Below, one piece after another: positions 45,470 to 57,287 of a stretch of DNA of 64,000 nucleotides. A model generated the notes under the pieces. The model did no database searches and was not told the DNA's origin. It saw nothing but the letters and a program-made list of their open reading frames with translations. A program made the position numbers and the translations under genes. Numbering within the stretch: the first letter of the stretch is position 1; every line of letters starts with the position of its first letter. The stretch is from Ilex aquifolium (lineage: Eukaryota > Streptophyta > Magnoliopsida > Aquifoliales > Aquifoliaceae): contig OX637393.1 of the NCBI GenBank assembly GCA_951799425.1, positions 10,722,744 to 10,786,743 of the forward strand, read 5' to 3'.

Positions 45470-46331
45470 CTAGTTGAACTGTGATTGAAACTCCTCAATT
45501 ATACTCTTGTCGACCTGGAAGGCCTTGGCCAGTATATCATCCGCAATGGGTGGGTTTGATCCAAATACAGCATTAGCAATGGCAGTGACACCGGGGTTCT
45601 GGCTACTCAGAAACGCGATCACAACAGTATTTCCGCTGTTCACATTTTGTTGAAAGTGCACAAGCCCCATAGGGAAGACGAACACATCTCCTTTTTGAAG
45701 GATCTTAGTGAAGACCCGGTTTTCAGGGTCGGAATTCACGAAACCAACACGGAGTCTGCCTTGTAAAACTGTGACTATCTCAGTTGCTCGAGGGTGTCTA
45801 TGGATAGGGACAACACCCCCTGGTGCAAAATCAACACGCACCGTTGAGATGCCAAGAGTGTTTAGTCCAGGTATCTGATCCACGGTGAGTCGATTTATGT
45901 TGGATCCAAGGGGGTTTGAAGTGTTGCCAGCAATATGAAGCCCACTATAGGAGAAATGATCAGCTTGTACATGCTTAGGGTCCAGGCAAACATGACCATT
46001 TACTCCTACTGCCATAATCAATGTAATAAGTTAGAAAGCAAGATAAAGTTTAACATTGATTAGATAATGAAATATAACAGCGATAATATAAAATGATCGA
46101 AACTGACAACTAATAGCTTGATCTTAAACTTTTGAATTCGGTTTGAATATATGAGCCCAAATTAGAACAATCTAAAAGTTAATGGCAAAGCAAAATATAG
46201 TCTTATTTCAAGTCCTTACCTGAGCTATTAAAATCCGCAACGCAGAAATCTTGCAAAGGACTAGGCTCAAAGGCAGTGGCAAATGTACAAATAATAGCTA
46301 GCAAACTCAATAACACAATGGGATTTGCCAT
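45470..46331 (-). CDS. germin-like protein 2 (two exons)
   Basis: A secreted cupin of the cell wall; family members act as superoxide dismutases or in defence, or have unknown roles. CDS is join(46331..46220, 46008..45470), 216 residues, the usual family length. Residues 1 to about 20 are a signal peptide (MANPIVLLSLLAIICTFATA). Cys30 and Cys45 can form the conserved disulfide. Metal ligands His107, His109 and Glu114 lie in PIHRHPRATE, and His155 in FPMGLVHFQQN. N-glycosylation sequons are at Asn35 and Asn66. The intron (46009-46219) has GTAAGG and GGCAG borders. The 3' flank resembles that of GLP3, so the two are tandem duplicates. Substrate and activity cannot be told from sequence. Confidence 0.95.
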
Positions 46332-46403
46332 CTGAATCTCCTTTGTTGTAGATATTGTTAAAAGCTATTCACTTTGAGATGTGAAGAACTAGTGCTTGCA
46401 TTA

Positions 46404-46414
46404 GCTATTTATAT
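46404..46414 (-). promoter_or_regulatory. TATA box of GLP2
   Basis: The minus strand reads CTATATAAATAG about 75 bp upstream of the ATG at 46331. Confidence 0.65.
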
Positions 46415-46559
46415 AGATGGGGGAGTCCAAGGGCTGGCATGAAAAGGTTTAAGCAAAGGAATTAAGAACTTCCAGCTGGGAAGATACAGTTCCGTCTAGT
46501 ATTCAAATGGCTGAAATAATGCATGAATGGCATCTGCCACAAATCGGCAGCAACAAGAA

Positions 46560-48055
46560 ACAAAACATAATTTATTTTTTCTTTTGTAGATACGACATAG
46601 GAATTCAAAACCTAATTGTGTTAAACTTTGTTGATCCTGTATAGGTGAATTCTCGATCTTGACAAAATTAGTGGTCGGTTTGGTACGGTAGAAAAATGGA
46701 AAGAATATAAAAATAGACGGACAGAAATGGAGAGGGCTGGATAGAAAATAGTCTATGTTTTAAAAGGAAAACTGCAGTAAGAGAGATAAATCTGTATAGG
46801 TGAATGACTTTTTTTCAAACACACCAAAATCTTTCCCCTAAAATTGGACGGAAAAATATAAGAAAGATAAGCTTATGTATCAAAATAAAGATCATATCCC
46901 TTAATACAGATACTCTATTTTTCTCTTGGGTAAGTATGTTAGTCCATTTTCTTCCATTTTTCATTAATAACAAGAGTAATGTTCTTGGGATCTAACAAAT
47001 TGGTATAAATTGCTGACATAATAATATTGCAACTGATAGAATCTTAATGAAAAAGTCCAACAGTTACAGTCACAATAATATTATTAGACTGTGTGTTACA
47101 GCTACTGCATGATAGAACCATGCCGGAACAATCATGACAAAGGGAATAGTGAGCTATAAGCTTGCTCGTCCGAAATGTTGTATCTTGGTTTTGGACATTA
47201 TCGGTGGTTAAAATTCCTAACGGCGATCAAGCTTGGGATTGTCAAATTGTATGATGAGTAATAGATTTAGAAATCGAGCAATATTACATTGATTTAAAAT
47301 ATTGATTTAATTTGTTGAGTTGATCAATCACTCTTGTTAATGTAATTGTAGGTCTCAGTACTTATTAGAACTCACTATCTATTTAATAACTGTAATTTAT
47401 TAAGTCAACAAATCAAGTTATTGACCTTGTTTGAAACTAGCTTAAATAGGTAACTTTTAAGGGTTTTGGAGTAAAATAATTGTAATTTAGTAAATCAGGT
47501 CCGTTTGGATATTGATTTTTTTATCAGTTATGCAGTAGTTTTTTGGACTCAAAAAGACTTAATTAGGCTGATTGAAAAAACTGATTTTATAAGTTTTTTT
47601 TCTGCCTTTTTAGAGTTTTGTCGTAGGTCACATAATTTTTTAGTTTATTATATTCATAAAATATTATTAGTGATGTAAAAAATTTTAAAATTCATATTTT
47701 GGGAACTATTATGCATAATCTATACATATAAGTAATTATTTTTTTATTTTAACACAAACCGACTTTTCCAATTTTTCTAGTTTTTTAAATAACACTTCAA
47801 ATTTGAGAGACTTTTTTAACTCTGACTTTTTTATGAAACTTTTCGAAGCGTAATTTTTCACCTAAAAAAAACAGCTTCAAACAGACCCATTATTTTAAGT
47901 CTAAGTAGCATTTTCCTTAAAAATTAACCTAATTTGTTGACCTAATGAAATAGAAATAACATGACCCAATAATATTATTATGATAGTAACTGTTGAACTT
48001 TTTCATTCACACTTTATTACTTGACACATCATTATATCAACAAATTATCTTAATT
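46560..48055. other. spacer upstream of GLP2
   Basis: AT-rich sequence without a gene. A segment near 47195-47260 (TTTTGGACATTATCGG, GTCAAATTGTATGATG) resembles pieces near 48640 and 48830-48900, so related repeat scraps are scattered here. Confidence 0.45.
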
Positions 48056-48056
48056 T

Positions 48057-48345
48057 TTTATGTTCCACTACCATTACTCTTATATAATATTTGTCACTGA
48101 TCTGATTTGAATTTGAACATACTTGGCCATGTCCTTGGTCAATAAGTGAGTCCAAACATAATAGCCTAATTTTAATTTGGACATACTTGGCCATGTACTT
48201 GGTCAATAAGTGAGTCCAAACATAATAGTCTGATTTGAATTTGAACATACTTGGTCAATAAGTGAGTCCAAACATATAGCCTGATTTGAATTTGAACATA
48301 CTTGGCCATGTACTTGGTCAATAAGTGAGTCCAAACATAGTAGCC
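48057..48345. repeat. 62-64 bp tandem repeat upstream of GLP2
   Basis: Four units share ACTTGGCCATGTACTTGG, then TCAATAAGTGAGTCCAAACA; they start near 48121, 48185, 48249 (internally shortened) and 48300. A diverged relative (GTTGGCCATGCACTAGGCC) occurs at 49127, beside the gypsy boundary. Confidence 0.9.
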
Positions 48346-48604
48346 TTTTTTTCATATTTCAACTAGGTCATGAGAGTCGGCTTTATACATTGCCCCTTAA
48401 AACTATGAGTTTTATGTTAGTTTCTCTCCTCAATTATCATGTTTCTCACATTACATTGATTAAAATTTTAATAAAAAGTTATTTTACTTTCCACGCTAAT
48501 TGATGTAGTCGAAAGGACAATGTAAAAAATTCAATATAAGTTGGCCTCACCTCAAAGTCGTCTGAAAGTTTATCTTTTTGGGTGTTGGACATATTTGTTT
48601 GGTT

Positions 48605-48790
48605 TAAATTCCAAGTGGTGAATCAGGTTTGAGATCGTCAAATTGTATAATATTTGACGATGATCCGACTTGAACAAAGTATTTTACCATACTTGGCCGT
48701 GGCCTTGGCGATTAAGTATAAACATATTGGCTATACTAACATGAAGGAGACTGCGTTGAGAGTAAAAATTCCATCACTCCTATTTTTATT
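48605..48790. repeat. spacer segment duplicated at 7666-7860
   Basis: Same-strand match to 7666-7860 with small indels. A further diverged piece follows at 48830-48900. Confidence 0.8.
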
Positions 48791-49182
48791 TTTTTTCCTA
48801 TGACAAATGCTGGCATCAACTCTCAGTCGGTTTTGGACATACTAGTTTGGTTTAGATTCCTAGCCGCCATTCAGGTTAGAGATGGTCAAATTGTATGATA
48901 TTCGTCAAGAGTAATGATATAGATTGAGGGCTCTTTGTACATGGTACATTATTGAGTGAAAATGTAATGAACATTTATCTCTTTTTTGGAAATTAATCAA
49001 AATTTTATTTTAATGTATTAATGTTAGATGAAACTCATTTTTAATCTAATATTAGTAATTAATTAGATCCTCAAATTACACTAAAATAACATCTTTCTAT
49101 CGTCAATGATAACAAAGTATTAGGACATAGTTGGCCATGCACTAGGCCATCAAGCGAGTGAAAAGAGTGGAGGTGTAGCCAA

Positions 49183-49953
49183 CTAAGTTTTAAGCTTTTG
49201 GAAGGCTTCCTCTGCCTCAGGTCCCCACTCGAAGGCCTTTCGGAGAATCTTGAAGAAAGGTAGACATTTGTCTGCAGACTTGGAAACAAACCTATTGAGT
49301 GCTGCAATTCTCCCATTGAAGCGCTGGAGCTCCTTGGTTGAGGACGTCGACTTCATATCTAGGATGGCCTTGATCTTGTCGGGGTTCGCCTCGATTCCCC
49401 TTTGGTTGACCATGAAGCCAAGGAACTTTCCTGAGCCTACGCCAAAGGCACACTTCTCAGGATTCAACTTCATGTGGTATGACCTGAGAACGTTGGAAGT
49501 TTCTTGGAGATGGTCAATATGATCTGCTGCTGCGAGACTTTTTACCAGCATGTCGTCCACATACACCTTCATTGTTTTCTTGATCTGCGACTGGAACATC
49601 TTGTTCACCGGCCGCTGATAAGTTGCTCCTACGTTCTTTAACCCGAAGGGCATAACCATGTAGCAGTAGGTCCCTCTTGGAGTTATGAACGATGTATTCT
49701 CCTAGTCTGGGGGGTGCATGCTAATCTGGTTATACCCAGAGTAAGCATCCAGGAATGTGAGCAATTCATGTCCTGCTGTGACATCGATGAGGAGGTCAAT
49801 TCGTGGTAGTGGGTAGCTGTCTTTTGGGCACGCCTTGTTGAGCTCAGTAAAGTCAATGCAGTGGCGCCACTTCCCATTAGCTTTAGTCACCATCACCACG
49901 TTTGAGAGCCCCTCAGGATATGCCACTTCTCTGACTGCCCCGTTCTCTATCAA
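49183..49953 (-). pseudogene. gypsy reverse transcriptase, truncated
   Basis: The reading runs from MIENGAVREVAYPEGLSNVV through GKWRHCIDFTELNKACPKD, FLDAYSGYNQISMHPPD, a stop, then MVMPFGLKNVGATYQRPVNK, the catalytic VYVDDMLVKS, the conserved SGKFLGFMVNQRGIEANPDK, and ends at FQKLKT. The order is that of a Ty3/gypsy RT palm and thumb, which copies element RNA into DNA. A TAG near 49693 and a TGA near 49957 interrupt it. The connection and RNase H domains that should follow are missing because the element is cut at about 49165. Confidence 0.92.
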
Positions 49954-50510
49954 CTTTCACACCTCCTTGTCCATTGCTTGGGCCCTTTCAGTGGAGGCGC
50001 GCCCCTTAGCTTTTGGCGAACAGGTTTGTAGTGAGGGTCGACATTGAGGCAGTGGGTGGCGACGTCAAGGTCGATGCCCTCAAGGTCCGCATGTGACCAT
50101 GCAAACACGTCCATGTTATGCTTTAAAAAGTCTATGAGCTGGCGGACCAAGTCTTCAGAAAGAGAAGAGCCAGTGTACACTCTTTTGTCTAGATGCTCCT
50201 CATCTAAGGTCACTGGGGTGAGCTCCTCGACTGGTTCTCCTCTTTCTATAGTGGCATCATCCCTTGGGTCGAGGACCTCCACTTGTAGGGCCTCTTGTGA
50301 CTTTCTAGTCTTCATAGAGGAGACGTAGCACTCTCTTGCAGCTACTTGGTCTCCTTAGACCTCTCCGACTCCATTCGGGGTTGGCAAGCGGAGAATGAGA
50401 TGGTAGGTAGAGGGCACCGCTCTTAGAGTGTTGAGAGTAGGTCCCCCTAGAATGATGTTGTACGCTGACGAGCAATCTATCACCAGGAAGTTGACCATGA
50501 CTGTGGAGCT

Positions 50511-50864
50511 TCAGGGTGTAGCGCAGGCAGTGACTGGTAAGGTGAGGGACCCTAGAGGATACATCTTTTCCCCGGAGAACCCAATGAGGGGCGACAAGAT
50601 AGGTTGCAGTCTCTCCCTGCACAAGTTGAGCTTGTCGTAAGCCTCTGCGAACAAGATATCCGCAGAGCTACCTCTGTCCACGAGAATTCTCCACACCTGG
50701 AAGTTGGCGACGGTCATAGTGAGCACCAGAGGGTCGTCATGGGGGTGCTGGATTCCTTCCAAGTCCTTGTCTGAGAAGGATATGATCTCGTTGTTGCCAT
50801 GCTTGAATGCCTTAGATGGACGCAATTCGTCGGGGTGCCTAGCTTTCCTGACATGAGCCTTCAT
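50511..50864 (-). pseudogene. gypsy aspartic protease region
   Basis: The minus strand reads DPLVLTMTVANFQVWRILVD and RGSSADILFAEAYDKLNL. This is the retropepsin region of plant gypsy elements, which cuts the polyprotein. The active site that is normally DTG or DGG reads DRG, so the protease is probably inactive in this copy. It lies between gag and RT as expected. Confidence 0.82.
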
Positions 50865-50879
50865 AGCGGAGAGAGATTA

Positions 50880-52450
50880 TCCTCTCCCTACAAGCCCTCT
50901 GGAGATGGTGTGAATTTCTCCGATGGGCTATTGGTCTTCCTGATTACGAGGTGGCACCGGCGCCGGTCCTCTACCGGTAACATATTGACGTAGGTGACCC
51001 CGTTGGATGAGCTCCTCAATTTGTCTTTTGAGGTCATAGCAGCCGTCGGTGTCATGGCCATGGTCACGATGGAAGCGACAATACTTGTTCGGGTTCCTAC
51101 GATTTGGGGGAGACTTCATTCTCCCTGGCCACTTTACTGCGGGGTCATCCTGAATTTGTAATAGGATGTGCCCGACAGAGGCATTGAGGAGAGTGAAGGC
51201 TTGTCGATCTCTCTAGGGAGCAGGACTGAGCCGGTCTTTGGCAGGTATCCTCTCTGTCCTACTACACTTGTTATTATTCTCCTTCTTTTCGTCTCTATCT
51301 CTGTCCTTTCTTTTCTCCTCAATTCTAGAGGACTCGTCTTGTCTGGCCCTTATAATGTCCTCAGCATTCATGTATTTCTAGGCCTTCACCAACAACTCTA
51401 GCATGCTCTTTGGTGGACCCTTCATCACCGAGAAAATGAAGCTTGATGACCAGAGGCTTCCCAGGAAGGCGGTCATGCTGACTTTTTCATCGGGCTCTTC
51501 GACCTAAAGGACCTCCTCGTTAAAACGAGTGAGGTAGCTTCTCAGGCTCTCATCTCTGTCCTGCTCTATGCTGAGCAGGTGTGTGGCAGGCTTCTGGTGG
51601 CGGCGTCCTCCAATAAAGTGTGACACGAAAGACCTGCTCAGCTCAGCAAATGAGCCAATGGAGGCGGGGGAGATCTTGGCGAACCACTGTCGAGCGGATC
51701 TCTTCAAGGTGGTTGGGAACGCTCGGCACATGATTTCGTCAGGGACGTTGTACAACTACATCAAGGTCTTAAAAGTTTCAAGGTGGTCTAGTGGATCCTT
51801 TGTACCGTCAAAGGTCTCGATGGATGGCATCTTGAATTTCTGAGGAAGTGGGTAGTTCGCCACGTCAGGTTTGAAAGGTGTATCAGTTCGTCTTACGAGA
51901 TAGTCCACTGTCTCGGGTCCTTGTGCCTTCATGGCGTTGAAGACATCACCCAATTGATTTTGTACCTCCTTAATTTTTTCGTCTCAATGATTGGGAGCAA
52001 GAGGAGGTCCTCTGGAATTTTCATGGAAGTGGCTTCCGTGTCTCATGCTTTGGTTTTCACCCTCATCCTCTTGTAAATAAGGGTCTACACTATAGGGAGT
52101 AGGAGATGGAGGAGGAGGTGGAGCTCCCTCATGGTGGGCCCCTTTGTGTGGGGCTCCCAAAGGGACCCCCAAAGGTGGGGCGCCCAAGGGAACCTCCATT
52201 GGTGGGGCGCCCAAGGTGCCACCCATATGGGGGGCTCCTTGATGACCAGGGTGTGGAGCTCCTCTGGCTTGAGGTTCAGGCTGCGCTTCTCCTTGTTGCC
52301 CAAGCATCAATTGCAAAATCTGCTGGTTCTGGGCTATAAGTTGTTGCATTGTGTCTAGCATCTGCTGTGCATTTGGGACGGGATTGGTAGGTGGAGGAAC
52401 AACCTCCTCCTCTCATGATGGAATGTCTTCAGGCTAATTCATGGATCCGG
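50880..52450 (-). pseudogene. gypsy gag with several stops
   Basis: The gag begins with a Gln-rich helix (MLDTMQQLIAQNQQILQLML), then a Gly-Ala-Pro repeat region (GAPPMEVPLGAPPLGVPLGA). The capsid-like domain follows (FDGTKDPLDHLETFKTLM, LYNVPDEIMCRAFPTTLKR, ARQWFAKISPASIGSFAEL), and near the end a Cys/His motif (YCRFHRDHGHDTDGCYDLK). At least four in-frame stops occur: near 51985, at about 51755 (before LYNVP), near 51504 and near 51379. Most sit where glutamine or arginine is expected. It would form the particle that packages element RNA. Confidence 0.9.
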
Positions 52451-52504
52451 TGGTGATCGTCTTTGATTCAGCAAAGAAAGTGTTTATGTGAGAATTTTGT
52501 AGTT

Positions 52505-52524
52505 TCCCACAGACGGCGTCAAAC
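52505..52524 (-). promoter_or_regulatory. gypsy primer-binding region
   Basis: Directly after the LTR the minus strand reads GTTTGACGCCGTCTGTGGGA. The related copy at 9556-9576 has a decayed version. This type of site is common in plant gypsy elements; I do not name the tRNA. Confidence 0.6.
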
Positions 52525-53186
52525 TGATGATGCACAAAATTGGTTTGCACACTACCTGTCAATTAAGCAATATAAAATGCAGTAAAGTAGAGGGAGAGAG
52601 AAGACAAAGTTTATAGTGGTTCGGTCAAGGTGACCTACGTCCACTTGGAATGACAAAAGTCGCCGGGATTTTATTAACTCCGGTGTGGAGAGAGAGCAAA
52701 TGGTTACAAGCTTTTTTAGGGTGAGGAGAGAATGATGCTAGAATGAGTGTGATGCCCCCCAAGTGTTGGTGGGGCTTACATTTTATAGTAGTCGCCTCAT
52801 AATGGATGTTAATTAAATAGCTATTTAAGCGGTCACAACGGATTGAGAAGACTTAAATAGTGCTTAAATGGCTTGGCGACCTATCCTCTCCTCAACGGGC
52901 AAGGGAGTTATGGTGTACTCCAAAGGACTTGGTCAAATGATGAGGGAAGGTTGACTCTCTCCAGGTTGGCGAGGAGGAGACTATTGGATGACCCTTACTC
53001 CAAGGTGGCTAGGAGGAGGGTCTTGGATGACCTTGCATGCTCCTTGCTGATGTAGTAGCTCCTTGAGCCTGATGAGCTTGACCGGATTGACCACATTGAG
53101 CTGGATTTGCTGGACCTCTAGGAGTTGGGTTATGAACTCGGACCGGACTTTATAACATGAACTGGGCCTTTGGGCTTGGCCCATCA
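52525..53186 (-). repeat. 5' LTR of the truncated gypsy element (662 bp)
   Basis: On the plus strand it runs from TGATGATGCACAAAATTGG to GGCCCATCA. Internal landmarks (TAGTGGTTCGGTC, GGTGACCTAC) are shared with the solo LTR at 62302-62892 on the opposite strand. Confidence 0.85.
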
Positions 53187-55298
53187 GTTTTCAACAATGG
53201 ATAAATTTGCAAGATCTGGTGTAACATGATGAGTTGTTCCAGTGATAGGAAACCAAGTTGTGAAATCGTTGTGTGGGGAAGCTGGAAATGATGCAACATT
53301 TACGGAGGCATCAGAATGTCGACTGTATTTACAGTAACATCAACCAGCTGTGTGATTAAATATAAAGACATGTTAACCTTTATCATTTTTTATAAGGGTA
53401 AAATAGTAAATGAAAAACTTTTCATGTTAAAGTATTTTTATTAGTAACTAACAATTCACAACGTGCGTTGCACATAAATAATTTTTTTAGACAAAAATTA
53501 ATAAATAAATATTTGATATATGTGTACTTGAATTAAATATCATTTCAAAATTTTCAAACTTATTTTTGCATCGCTCATACTCTACTATAGAATTTTTGAA
53601 AACTTTGTCTGTTCCCAAGATTTGTTATTCTAACTTCAAAAAAAAAGGATAAAAAATAAAAGAAGAAATAATTAATTTTTTATTTTTTTTTCTAGAATTT
53701 TGTAATTGAAAGTGATATTTTAGTGATGTTTGAAAATTAAATTTTTTAAAATTAATTTAATTAAGATTCCACTTATAAATAATTAAATAAAATAAAAATA
53801 ATTATCAATATATCAATCATATAGTATTGGAGCCTTACTGTATTTAGAATTAGTTAGGTCAATTGGGATAAGATTTAATATATTACGCTATAATATATAA
53901 TAAAGCTTATTGAAATTTAAAAAAAAATTCAAGTTTTTCTTCAAAATATATTACAATCTATTTTCACTTAAAATCTTACCACAGTTTGAAAAGTTTATTG
54001 GGACTGAAGAATCATGTAAAATTATATATACATTATTTTTCATCTTAAAAATGAAAGGGTTAAACATTTTGATGAAAAATAAAATATGCATATGCAGTTA
54101 TAATGTTATATTTATAAATGAGATTAGTAATATTAGATTGATGAAGTTTTTGAAGGTTTTTTTGAATATTTTATTATTTTCTCATGTTTTTGAATATTTT
54201 ATTAAAACTTATAATGATGCATATATTTTTTAAAAGTGATATAGTCAATCAAAAAGTTTCATAAAAAATTACATTTATATATAAAGAATAGATAATTAAA
54301 AGTGATCTTAGATGTAATTTGGATATTGAAATGCATAAGGATATGATAATAATTATACAATCGAATTCAGGAAAGAAATGCTTGAGAAGTCTTTCCTCCT
54401 CCTTTTCTAATTTTTTGGAATTTTGATTTATTTAATTCTATTCATCCAATCAATACTCAATATTTGACTCATATAAGTGGTAACTAACCTTTCACTCTTT
54501 TATTAACGAACCACAACAAATTTAATCCTTAGAGATGGTTACGGTGGCAGCCACTGAGTTCAAAGAAATAGTCGACACAAGCTTGGACACCCTGTAACAA
54601 AAAAAAAAAATATCACTACTAATTTAAATTTCTTAAGCAAAATTAGTTTTAATATCTAATAACTTCTCATAATTCTTTGAATTAGAACTTTATCTAATTT
54701 TGGAAGTTAAAGATGGGATTTAGGTTTTAACAACAGCTGCAACAATACTTTTGACCCAGTTCAACTACCATGGTAGGCTAGAATGTTGGGTTTCTCTTAC
54801 AGTCGTTTAAAATGCTGACTAAATCAGTTTTGAAAGTTTGCACAACCTGAATAAATATCCAAGAAAATAGTGATATTATGTTATCGTTAATACATAGTAG
54901 TACCGCTATCAATGATAAACAACAAAATATAATAATGAACTCTACTATTTCGATAGCACCAAAAATAAAACTTTTTTAATTTAATTTGGTGACCAAATTT
55001 ATTATTGTCCTACTAATGATAGTTTGTCGGAACAAATATTGCTTTTCGATGTTAGTTAATCCAATGAAAACAAATTATTATTAACTCTAAAGATTAAATT
55101 AATAAATTAAGTTCAAGTAGCATTACATGTAGCAAACACATCCAACGACACCATATTGGATGATGTTTTGAAAAATTCCACTTGACAAAGCTGAATCTGT
55201 GAGGTCGTTTTGCTCCCTGAGATTCACAGTGCCCTAACTAATTTAATCTTCACAAAAATAGACAGTAGTATGAACAGAGGTAATCCCTCGGACAATCT
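53187..55298. other. AT-rich spacer
   Basis: About 2.1 kb of very AT-rich DNA with short chance frames only. I see no gene or recognisable element. Confidence 0.5.
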
Positions 55299-56447
55299 TG
55301 TTGGACTAAAAGCAGATTTTAGTAATTAAAATTTGATTTTTGGTCGATTTTAAGCCTAAATTAAAGTGAGACCCGTTCTTTATTTCGAGTAAACTTTCGT
55401 GAGTTTGTGTTCTATTCCGTGAGGAGAATAACGTAGTATATTCACTTGTTCAAATCGAGTAAGAAATGAATGAGAAAATAGACTTCAAAGTGACCCTCTT
55501 GGAATGTGAAAAATAGAAGTTATGTAATGTGTGATTTGACACCAATCCTACATTGGTTGAGGAAGAAGTTCTACATGAGTATATATAGGCCAAGTTTGCT
55601 CTATGGGATTGGGTCCCAAGGGATACCACAATTTTATGAACAGAGCGAGCGTCTACATGCCTTCGGTTTAAGCACACGCGCGCCGCCCGCCTCGCCACGA
55701 CCGGGCCGGGCTCGGGCACGAGTGTGGTTTAGAACAAGCCATATCTTTTTAGAAAAAATTCGTTTAACGAATTGGGCGAAAATTTTTGAACCCGTTGGAT
55801 TTGAATTCGCACTAGTTCAGATTTTTTCTTCCTTCTAGGCCAAATTTTTTAGGAGTGTTTGTTCATTGAGAACAATTACGCATTGGTGTCTTATGGCTGC
55901 ATGTGTGACTTCTGGGTTGTGTCTTTTCGCATGGTGGTTGTTCGGAATAGTCACCAATTTGTCTATATAAACTCAGGCTCATTACCATTCTGCATTAATC
56001 ATTTTCGGAGTTAAGGCAGACATTGGTAAATTATATTTCGACATTAAGACAGTCTGCATTTAGAGAATACAAAACATAATTTCTGATTCGTTGGGCGAGT
56101 AGATTGGAGTGCTATTTCTATTCACGTGAAGATCATCGTATCCTGGAAGGCAGACACATTGATTTTCATAAGCACTAAGTGTAAGGGCGATATCTGTTTA
56201 AGGACATAGTGTCAAACACTAGTCTTGATCTACTTAAAGTTCAATAATAGTTCATGTTCTCCAAATGAGTCAATTTTTATATTGTTTAAACACAGATTTA
56301 TTGTGTTACTGTTTTGTTCATATCTGTTACTGTTTCGTACCTGTAACTGTTTCGTTCTTGACTGTTATCGTTTTGTTTTAAATTGCATGTTTCAAATTAG
56401 AAATCTCAATAAGTGATTTTATTATATTTAAAATACCACAAACAACA
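55299..56447 (+). repeat. probable solo LTR (about 1.15 kb)
   Basis: It starts TGTTGGACTAAAAGC and ends ACAAACAACA, with AATCT before and AATTT after (four of five bases match). A TATA-like TCTATATAAACTC lies at about 55965, followed by a leader-like stretch and repeats of CTGTTACTGTTTCGT near 56320-56390. The layout is that of a copia LTR. No internal region or partner is present. Confidence 0.5.
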
Positions 56448-56624
56448 AATTTAACCTTGCTCCAGCATGTAAGAAGACAAGTTCATGCGACCAATGAAGA
56501 AAGGAGTTCAATCAAACAGCAAACTGTTTGTGCTTGGACAAACTATTGATATTAGCTCTGAAATTCCATCCTTAGTTCAATTCGTCAGTTTATAGTTATG
56601 GAAATAAGTGACTGTTTAACTACC

Positions 56625-56730
56625 CACTACAAGAATTTTGAGAATAGCCGGCATTTATAAATACTGGTAATGTCCTAATAAACGCCGGGATTTGTATTAA
56701 ACGTTGGCTATCACTTTTTTTCTTGTACTG
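56625..56730. mobile_element. 106 bp CACTA-derived MITE
   Basis: The left end is CACTACAAGAA and the right end is the reverse complement of CAGTACAAGAA. ACC is duplicated on both sides (56622-56624 and 56731-56733). Inside, GATAGCC/GGCTATC-type motifs extend the inverted symmetry. It has no coding capacity and must have moved with a transposase made elsewhere. Confidence 0.85.
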
Positions 56731-57287
56731 ACCCGAAGTATGAAATTTCAATGGTCAAAAATGACCAGATGAATCAACTTTATGTTGGAATTACTCTAAT
56801 TAAAAAATTGATCTTTTACAATTTTGTGAGTGTCAAGAGAATTAAAAATAAAATGGAAAGAAATAAATGAAGATATCAATGCTAGGAAAAAAAATAATTT
56901 TATTCAAGTGGATTATAAATCACACTTGCACCGACACTCAACATGGACTTTTCATCCAACTCAACTATATTTACCTCTAACACTACAACACATACCCTAT
57001 TTATATATATTCAAACCATAAACTCCTAGAATTACGTTCACACAACTACACACCCACTAACTCTGATAACCTCTATAATATTAAGACCCACTTTCTCCAC
57101 TACTTGAAAATTATGATATATTAACATTCCATTAATCCACTCATTCAGCTTATTAGGACACCTTAATAACATAATAAAACTCTAAAACAAGTTAACGTCC
57201 TATCATCTCTTTGAGAGGATAACGTACCATTCGGGTCATATCATTTCTTTGATGCCCACGTAATTTAGTGTTGCAATGGACTCTTTG

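Larger units (their letters stand above)
49165..53186 (-). mobile_element. truncated gypsy element: LTR, gag, protease, RT
   Basis: A minus-strand Ty3/gypsy element. From the right: 5' LTR (52525-53186), primer-binding-like region, gag (about 52450-50880), protease (about 50864-50511) and reverse transcriptase (49953-49183). It stops near 49165, where spacer repeat sequence resumes, so RNase H, integrase and the 3' LTR are gone. The LTR family also occurs at 9577-10089 and 62302-62892. Confidence 0.9.

Noticed and set aside
55506-55838. Open frame of 110 codons with an Arg/Pro/Ala-rich stretch (plus strand)
   Set aside because: It lies within the probable solo LTR at 55299-56447, crosses its TATA-side region and has no domain that I recognise. 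I take it as chance.
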